Positions 58,866-64,000 of a stretch of DNA of 64,000 nucleotides are shown in pieces. Source of the DNA: Blastobasis lacticolella. Its lineage: Eukaryota; Arthropoda; Insecta; Lepidoptera; Blastobasidae. The DNA lies in contig LR990056.1 of the NCBI GenBank assembly GCA_905147135.1, forward strand, positions 5,652,001 to 5,716,000, written 5' to 3'. The translations under genes and the position numbers were made by a program. The notes under the pieces were generated by a model that was given only the letters and a program-made list of their open reading frames with translations, ran no database searches and was not told the DNA's origin. Every line of letters starts with the position of its first letter. Within the stretch, counting starts at the first letter, position 1.

Positions 58866-59111
58866 ATAATTCCGAGGAACGCACGCTTTCATCCGACGGA
58901 TATGGGGAACGAACTTGAAAAAACTGTCCGACCGGATTTATGGTTTGGATGGTTATCCATCAAATTGAGGCATGACTATGGGAATGAATTGTTTTTGCTG
59001 TGTTGCCGATTGTGTGATAGACGTAAGCCAAATCCATCGTGACTTTTTGCGACACTGTAGCGAGCCTCTAGAGCTCGCTCAGGCAGGAATTATCATTGTG
59101 ACATGAGTACC

Positions 59112-59300
59112 GTCACTACATATTATAAAACAAAGTTCCACACCGCGTCTGTCTATCTGTCTGTCTGTTCGCGATAAACTCAAAAACTACTGAACGGATT
59201 TTCATGCGGTGTACACCAACAGATAGAGTAATTAATGAGGAAGGTTTAGGTGTATAATTTATTAAGGTTACTACACGCGCAAAGCAGGCGCAGGTCGCTA
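59112..59300 (+). repeat. Dispersed repeat related to 21436
   Basis: ATAAAACAAAGTTCCACACC, GTCTGTCTATCTGTCTGTC, AAACTACTGAACGGATTTTC and GAGGAAGGTTTAGGTGTATA, followed by a GCGCAGGTCGCTAG-type end. A standard lepidopteran dispersed repeat. Confidence 0.6.
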
Positions 59301-59694
59301 GTATTACATAATAATATTAGGTTGAATCAAATTACTAAAGCTTTTCAAAAGTTAGACTAAGATTAGAGCCCAAAATTAGAACGACAGAACTCTAGATTAT
59401 TTGCGCCGATACAGAAGGTACCTACCTAGCAGTAGGTACTACCAAATTCGCAGATTCAGAACAGAAAATTATTCATTACGATATCTGCTAGACGGAAAAT
59501 AAAACCGTAATCTTCTGCATACACTGCATATCAGATCGGATCGGTAGATAGCGTTAACTGCGCCACTCGTGTCATATTATAATCTACCTACCACCTAGCT
59601 GTATATACCAGTATCTGGTAGCTATATGCTATCTCCTTACTACGACGTATCCGACTGAGGGGGTGCCTCCGCCCCCTGTGCGTGGAGGGCCGGG
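59301..59694. other. Non-coding stretch, no recognised feature
   Basis: AT-rich sequence with TACCTACCTAG words. Nothing supported. Confidence 0.4.
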
Positions 59695-59702
59695 GTCACG
59701 TC

Positions 59703-60049
59703 CAGCGTTGCCAGATCGCACCTTTTGGTACGATTTACGTACTATTTCACCGTGTGTCGTACTTTTAGCGTACTGTGCTCGACATCGTACTATTTCGTAC
59801 GTTTTTGCCGTTAAATCCCGTATAGTAAGTGAAGGAAGGGTTAGTTTTGACAAATTTTGCTACATTTTTGCTCACTGGCACCACCTGCGATCAAGGTCTT
59901 CTCTTATCACTGTCAAAACAACGCCGTTTTATTGGCTAAAATTCAACTGTTAAGTTTGATCGTTTGATTCCGACCAATGGGACGACGTGTCTAGTCTAGT
60001 ACTATTTCAGGAGCCAGGACGTATTTCAAAACTGCTGCTGGCAACACTG
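59703..60049. mobile_element. 347-bp non-autonomous hAT-like element
   Basis: Terminal inverted repeats CAGCGTTGCCAG (59703) and, inward from 60049, CAGTGTTGCCAG differ at one base. The flanks are GTCACGTC (59695-59702) and GTCACGTG (60050-60057), an 8-bp target duplication with one mismatch. The interior has repeated GTACTATTTC and CGTAC words but no transposase. The CAGnGTTGCC ends are typical of hAT elements. Confidence 0.7.
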
Positions 60050-60057
60050 GTCACGTG

Positions 60058-60997
60058 ACCTATCTCATACAGATGCATCACGCACCCATAAGGAAACAAT
60101 TAAAGCATACACAAACTGGATCTTGAAACTATGTGGGTATGTGGGCGGCTGTTGCGCAGTGCAACAATGGATCGTTGAAGGTACCGGTCTTCGGTTTATC
60201 GTTTTACCGTTTGCCGTACCGATTAATGTCATGTACATGTCAAGATTGTAGGTAGGTGAATCGTGACTGTTTTACCATTTTAATATAGGTAATGCCTACG
60301 CATCGTCGCGTTGGTTTCTCCGTCTGTAGGTTATGGCTGAACAGGAAATGCAGTGGTAGGTATTATCCGTACTACTACTAATCTAACTGAGAGACGTTGG
60401 AAAATTTCCGTCATTTATGTATACTTCAATATTGAACCGATTAAATGAAAGGTAAGAAAAGAATCGTCTAGAAATGTCAAATGAAAAAGCCGCACCGAAA
60501 TAGGTCCATTCTGTCGGGAGCTACTACGATGCCGCAGACAGACACACAAAGAGCCAGACTTTTTGCGTGGGGGTTTTAAAAATAATTCGAATCACAAAAG
60601 GTACCTAAAATGATAAAATGCAATTTTGAGGAAATTTATAAAATACATCATTGTCATAGATACAACATAATTACCCTTGATTTATGTTATTTATATTCTA
60701 CTTAATTTGTTATATCTAATAAATACATACGAATTCTATGAGTATCTAAATATATCTATTATTTGCTACCTACGCACTCATGAAACTGGTGAGAGGCAAA
60801 ACCTTGAGTTTCAATAGTACATATAGAAATACAGAATACTGGGTACAGTTATCATTGCATTGTTTGAAACATTTTATTAATTTTAACGCAGTATTGTCTC
60901 ACGACTCTCAGAGACTTGTCTTTAACTATGTTTTATGTTTGTTAGTTGTGGACCCGGCCCGCTTTCGTTTGCGTGGCGTCCAACCTCTACATACACC
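60058..60997. other. Non-coding stretch, no recognised feature
   Basis: AT-rich sequence. No gene or named repeat. Confidence 0.4.
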
Positions 60998-61190
60998 TTT
61001 TTTTATGTTATACGGCAGACAAACAGGCAAGCGGGCCACCTGATGGAAAGTGGTCACCGCCGCCTATGGACATCAGCGACACCAGGGGAGTCACCAATGC
61101 GTTGCCCGCCTCTGAAGAGACCTCTAATATACCTCTTGAACGATCCCATGTCATAGTTCAAAGGAAACACTGTGGCTGGGAGCTCATTCC
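60998..61190. repeat. CACCTGATGG interspersed repeat
   Basis: Poly-T, AGGCAAGCGGGCCACCTGAT, ACACCAGGGGAGTCACCAAT and GGGAGCTCATTCC appear in order, closely matching 5832-6050. Frames through it are repeat-derived. Confidence 0.65.
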
Positions 61191-61246
61191 ACATCCGAAT
61201 CCTACTCCTACACCTACTTTAAACTATCTACCCTTTTTTTCTTGTT

Positions 61247-61352
61247 TATTTATAAACCTTTCTCTTGAAATACCCTATTTATTTTTGAAAACCGCATTAA
61301 AATCCGAAAGATCTAAGCATATAGATAACGGCGGGAAGCGACTTTGTTGATT
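61247..61352 (-). repeat. Dispersed repeat, family of 12360
   Basis: AAACCTTTCTCTTGAAATAC, TTTGAAAACCGCATTAAAAT and CGGCGGGAAGCGACTTTGTT, as at 12360-12490. Confidence 0.6.
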
Positions 61353-61865
61353 ACCACAATGCTGCCACACCTATAACTTTGCTTTTGGCGCGAAATTGAA
61401 ACTTCTGTATTTCCGTTGGGTTGATTCAAATTTCGAAGTAAATTCTAGTTCGTTTTGAACACACTAGCTATTATTGCTAAGTTCGTTCGGAATATACTAG
61501 CTAGTTATTGTGAAAGCGCGTCACATGACCGGCTGATAAGGAATATGTTCGATAAACAAATTAAGACAGCGGAGTCAACAACCCAGCGGTTAATAGCCCA
61601 GTCTCTTTGCAGTACATATCTAATTCAATCAGTTCGTTAGCTAGTGCCCAGACGGCTTCTGATGATTCTAGCAATTTGCAGAAATAATGAGTACCGAAAG
61701 CTGGTCACACACTATGGACTTGTGACTCTTTAAATCTTTGGATTCTGTCTAGCCAAAATTTAAAAAACATAAAAACTAAGGATGACGTAGCTCGGCGGCG
61801 CTTTTTTGTAACATGTGACAATTTTAGTTTCAATAATTAGGAAACTGTAGGCTAATTTCGTTACT
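61353..61865. other. Non-coding stretch, no recognised feature
   Basis: AT-rich sequence. A TAGCTATTATTGCTAAGTTCG/TAGCTAGTTATTGTG near-duplication at about 61467-61515. No gene. Confidence 0.35.
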
Positions 61866-62019
61866 CTGTTGCTAACCATTTTCTGATTTCAATGATTGAA
61901 ATTGTTACTTTTGCGATTACATATCATCAATGTTTATTAGCAACTGAACCGGAATCGATGATACGAAATCGCAAAAGTAACCATTTCAATAATTGAAATC
62001 AGAGAATTGTTGGCAACAG
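61866..62019. mobile_element. 154-bp MITE with about 50-bp inverted arms
   Basis: Arms 61866-61919 and about 61966-62019 pair well (CTGTTGC(T/C)AAC.. and GATTTCAATnATTGAAAT, then GTTACTTTTGCGATT), with roughly six mismatches by eye. Flanks CGTTACT and CGTTACG suggest a short imperfect target duplication. The CTGTTGCC-like ends recall hAT elements, but the class is uncertain. Confidence 0.5.
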
Positions 62020-62349
62020 CGTTACGTAATTTGCCTACAGATGTAGTCCTAACTGCAAATATTACTAATAATACCGATAAGCGAAGCTCGATCCGACCAT
62101 ACGCATGACATTCACAAACTTTACATGACATTTTAACTAAAATGTTCCGGAAAACAAACGTCCCAACTTTTTCCGACGCGACACGCGAGCGCGCGACGGC
62201 GTCGCGTCACGTGACAATACCACAGCAGCGCTCAGCATATTTATTTTTATTGCCGATCCTATCCTGTTTACCTTATGAAGGCACGCGTGACAGAACATAG
62301 TTGGATAAAGGCATAAAGCCATGTTTTATGTGACCTTACTCGGAAATTG

Positions 62350-62379
62350 AGAATATTCAGTTGCCTAACTGAATATTCT
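62350..62379. repeat. Perfect 13-bp hairpin
   Basis: AGAATATTCAGTT pairs perfectly with AACTGAATATTCT around a 4-base GCCT loop. Too short for a typical microRNA precursor. Its function is unknown. Confidence 0.5.
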
Positions 62380-63743
62380 AGCAGGTACAGTTTCTATGTC
62401 TGATATAATTATTATGAGATAGAAAGGCGTTGACTTTAGGCTTATCAATATAATATAAGACGTCATTTTTACCTACTTCTCACGTTTCAGTGGTGTTATG
62501 GGGCTGCTTGCACTTTGCAAATTCTGAAACGCGTTTAAGCTGATACTAAAAAACGTCAAACGTCATTCTTAAACGTGTTTAAGAATTTGGTGCAAGCCGG
62601 GCTTAATCTTTTGTTCCAGTTTGGTAACCATAATGTATAACCAGCTATTTTGATGGAATAATTTTCCTTAAGTTAAACAACTTTCCTATAAAGCGACATG
62701 TCTGTGCTAACTACTCTTAACTGTATATTAGGTATGGATTTGTGACATAACAAATTATCATTATAAACCAATAAGCCATTTCATTCCTGATATTCTCCGA
62801 AGCATGAATAAAACGTGAATTCAGACAAAAGGTTCATAATCTCGTCTAACAAACAAGCTGATTCAGTTTAGAAACCTTGACAATCTAAAGTCAGGGTCAC
62901 AGAACAGAAAGTATGTTGTGTAACGAATTACACTACGCTTCAGAGCTGGCTACACGCGCCAACTATTTATCCGGACAATTCGAGTTTTAACTAGAATTAT
63001 CTGAATAAATAAAACTAATATAATTGGATCAGACAGACAAGGGTTATCATGAATACGTTAGCATGATATCGGAAAACACTGGATGTACAGAAGACAGCGC
63101 CTCAACCTACCTTGTTTAGTGATGCTAACTCATTTTATATAGGTAGGTAGCTTGTTGAGTGTTCAAGCGTTTCGACAAGGCCTAGTTTTGACCCGCGGGC
63201 CGTAACGACTGATGCATAAAATTAATATTTTTCCTCGGGCGTTTGGGCATGCCAGAAAGGCACTTAATAATGCCTTCCTTAAATAATTTTTTTTCCATAC
63301 CAACGAAACGTTATTCGTAAGGTATGTTATTCCGAATATGTTGCCCTAATTGACGAATTTCCTGTTACTGTAACCGGTACTTTTAATATTTGCAAGCAAT
63401 TCGTACCATTTTTTGTCTTTTAATATATGAAATTCACCTTATACTTGGCAATTCAGGTAAACAGATACTGCTTCTATTCAATATTCATTCACTGAGCTTG
63501 TCACACCTTCAAATTTCTTAGAGAACGTGACTGGAATCCCTTATAGTCCGCGCTTCTATACGCTCTATACCTTCGGTTTTCTACTCGTTTTTGATACTAA
63601 AAGTTTTATAGATTATTTAAGTAATTTTATCCTGCTTTAAACAAAATATTTTGTTCATCTTATTAAGTACTTAGATTGAACTAATTTCCTCTTTTTTAAT
63701 TTAAGTACAAGGTTTTTTATGACATTTTTATTTACCGCGTGCC
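62380..63743. other. Non-coding stretch, no recognised feature
   Basis: AT-rich sequence. AAACGTCAAACGTC and CTTAAACGTG short direct repeats occur near 62550-62585. No gene is seen. Confidence 0.4.
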
Positions 63744-63900
63744 TTTGTTTACGTGTAGCCCGATATTTCGACGCAGTTGCATGCATCATGGTCACGGGAC
63801 GACTGAAAACGACTGCGTCGAATTATCAGGCTACTCGTAAACAAAGGTACCTACGCGTTAGGAAACTACATACATACTTTAAAAATGTGTGATAATAACC
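63744..63900. repeat. Inverted-repeat dispersed element
   Basis: Arms 63744-63777 and 63812-63845 pair with a few mismatches (TTTGTTTACGnGTAGCC..ATTTCGACGCAGT). A shared GTAGCCCGATATTTCGACGC word is also present in reverse complement near 48028-48052. The flank after 63855 (TAGGAAAC..AAAATGTGTGATAATAACC) resembles 23893-23935, so the copies belong to linked families. Confidence 0.5.
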
Positions 63901-64000
63901 GCGATCGTCTTAAACATTTTCACCTGAGCATGATTTTTCATAGATTTCATTGTCATTGTCACATTAATTATTTAAATATTTCTATCCTCTTGGCGAAGCA

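Noticed and set aside
58603..59042. 86- and 145-codon overlapping plus frames
   Set aside because: They cross a motif-bearing CpG patch, have no domain and compete with each other in different frames.
60946..61350. 134-codon plus-strand open frame
   Set aside because: Runs through two dispersed repeat families that recur elsewhere in the window.
62350..62379. microRNA precursor hairpin
   Set aside because: A 13-bp stem with a 4-base loop is too short for a Dicer substrate, and no known microRNA seed was recognised.
1..64000. CRISPR arrays, bacterial operons or phage modules
   Set aside because: No regularly spaced identical repeats and no prokaryotic gene packing; intron structure and repeats are those of an insect nuclear genome.

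Overview
The window looks like nuclear DNA of a moth or butterfly (Lepidoptera). It is AT-rich and gene-poor, with very frequent short GTACCTA/TAGGTA words. It is full of small interspersed repeats of kinds common in lepidopteran genomes: tRNA-derived SINEs, RTE-like LINE 3' ends, hAT-like and Tc1/mariner-like miniature elements, and the CACCTGATGGTAAGTGG family. There is no bacterial gene organisation, operon or CRISPR array. No species can be named from the sequence alone.

Layout. 1-7 kb: retroposon debris, a GC-rich promoter-like patch (1.85-2.6 kb), a perfect-arm foldback MITE (4.44 kb), a SINE and other repeats. 7.6-7.8 kb: one convincing 59-codon internal exon on the minus strand, with a degraded partial copy of itself about 100 bp away. 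8-26 kb: mostly non-coding, with LINE remnants, MITEs and CpG patches; a possible first coding exon on the plus strand sits at 22.06 kb. 26.9-59 kb: a series of isolated GC-rich patches. Nearly all carry one to four copies of a motif related to CGGAGCGGCAACGTCGC. 43.5-49.5 kb: the two complete gene models, a plus-strand tandem pair of MADF-BESS proteins (238 and 231 aa). 49.5-64 kb: non-coding, with more motif clusters and several miniature transposons.

The two MADF-BESS genes are probably DNA-binding transcription regulators of the Adf-1-like class. Their MADF domains are split by an intron at the same codon and in the same phase, so they are very likely old tandem paralogues. Each is preceded by a GC-rich patch bearing the GTTGCC motif (42.64 kb and 48.54 kb).

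The most unusual signal is the motif itself. The exact 11-mer GGCAACGTCGC (either strand) was found eight times between 26.96 and 58.80 kb and not before that. Neighbouring copies inside a patch are mostly 29-37 bp apart, with 31 bp commonest, close to three turns of the helix. I know of no named insect element with this form. It could be a promoter, insulator or Polycomb/boundary element. All counts were made by eye.
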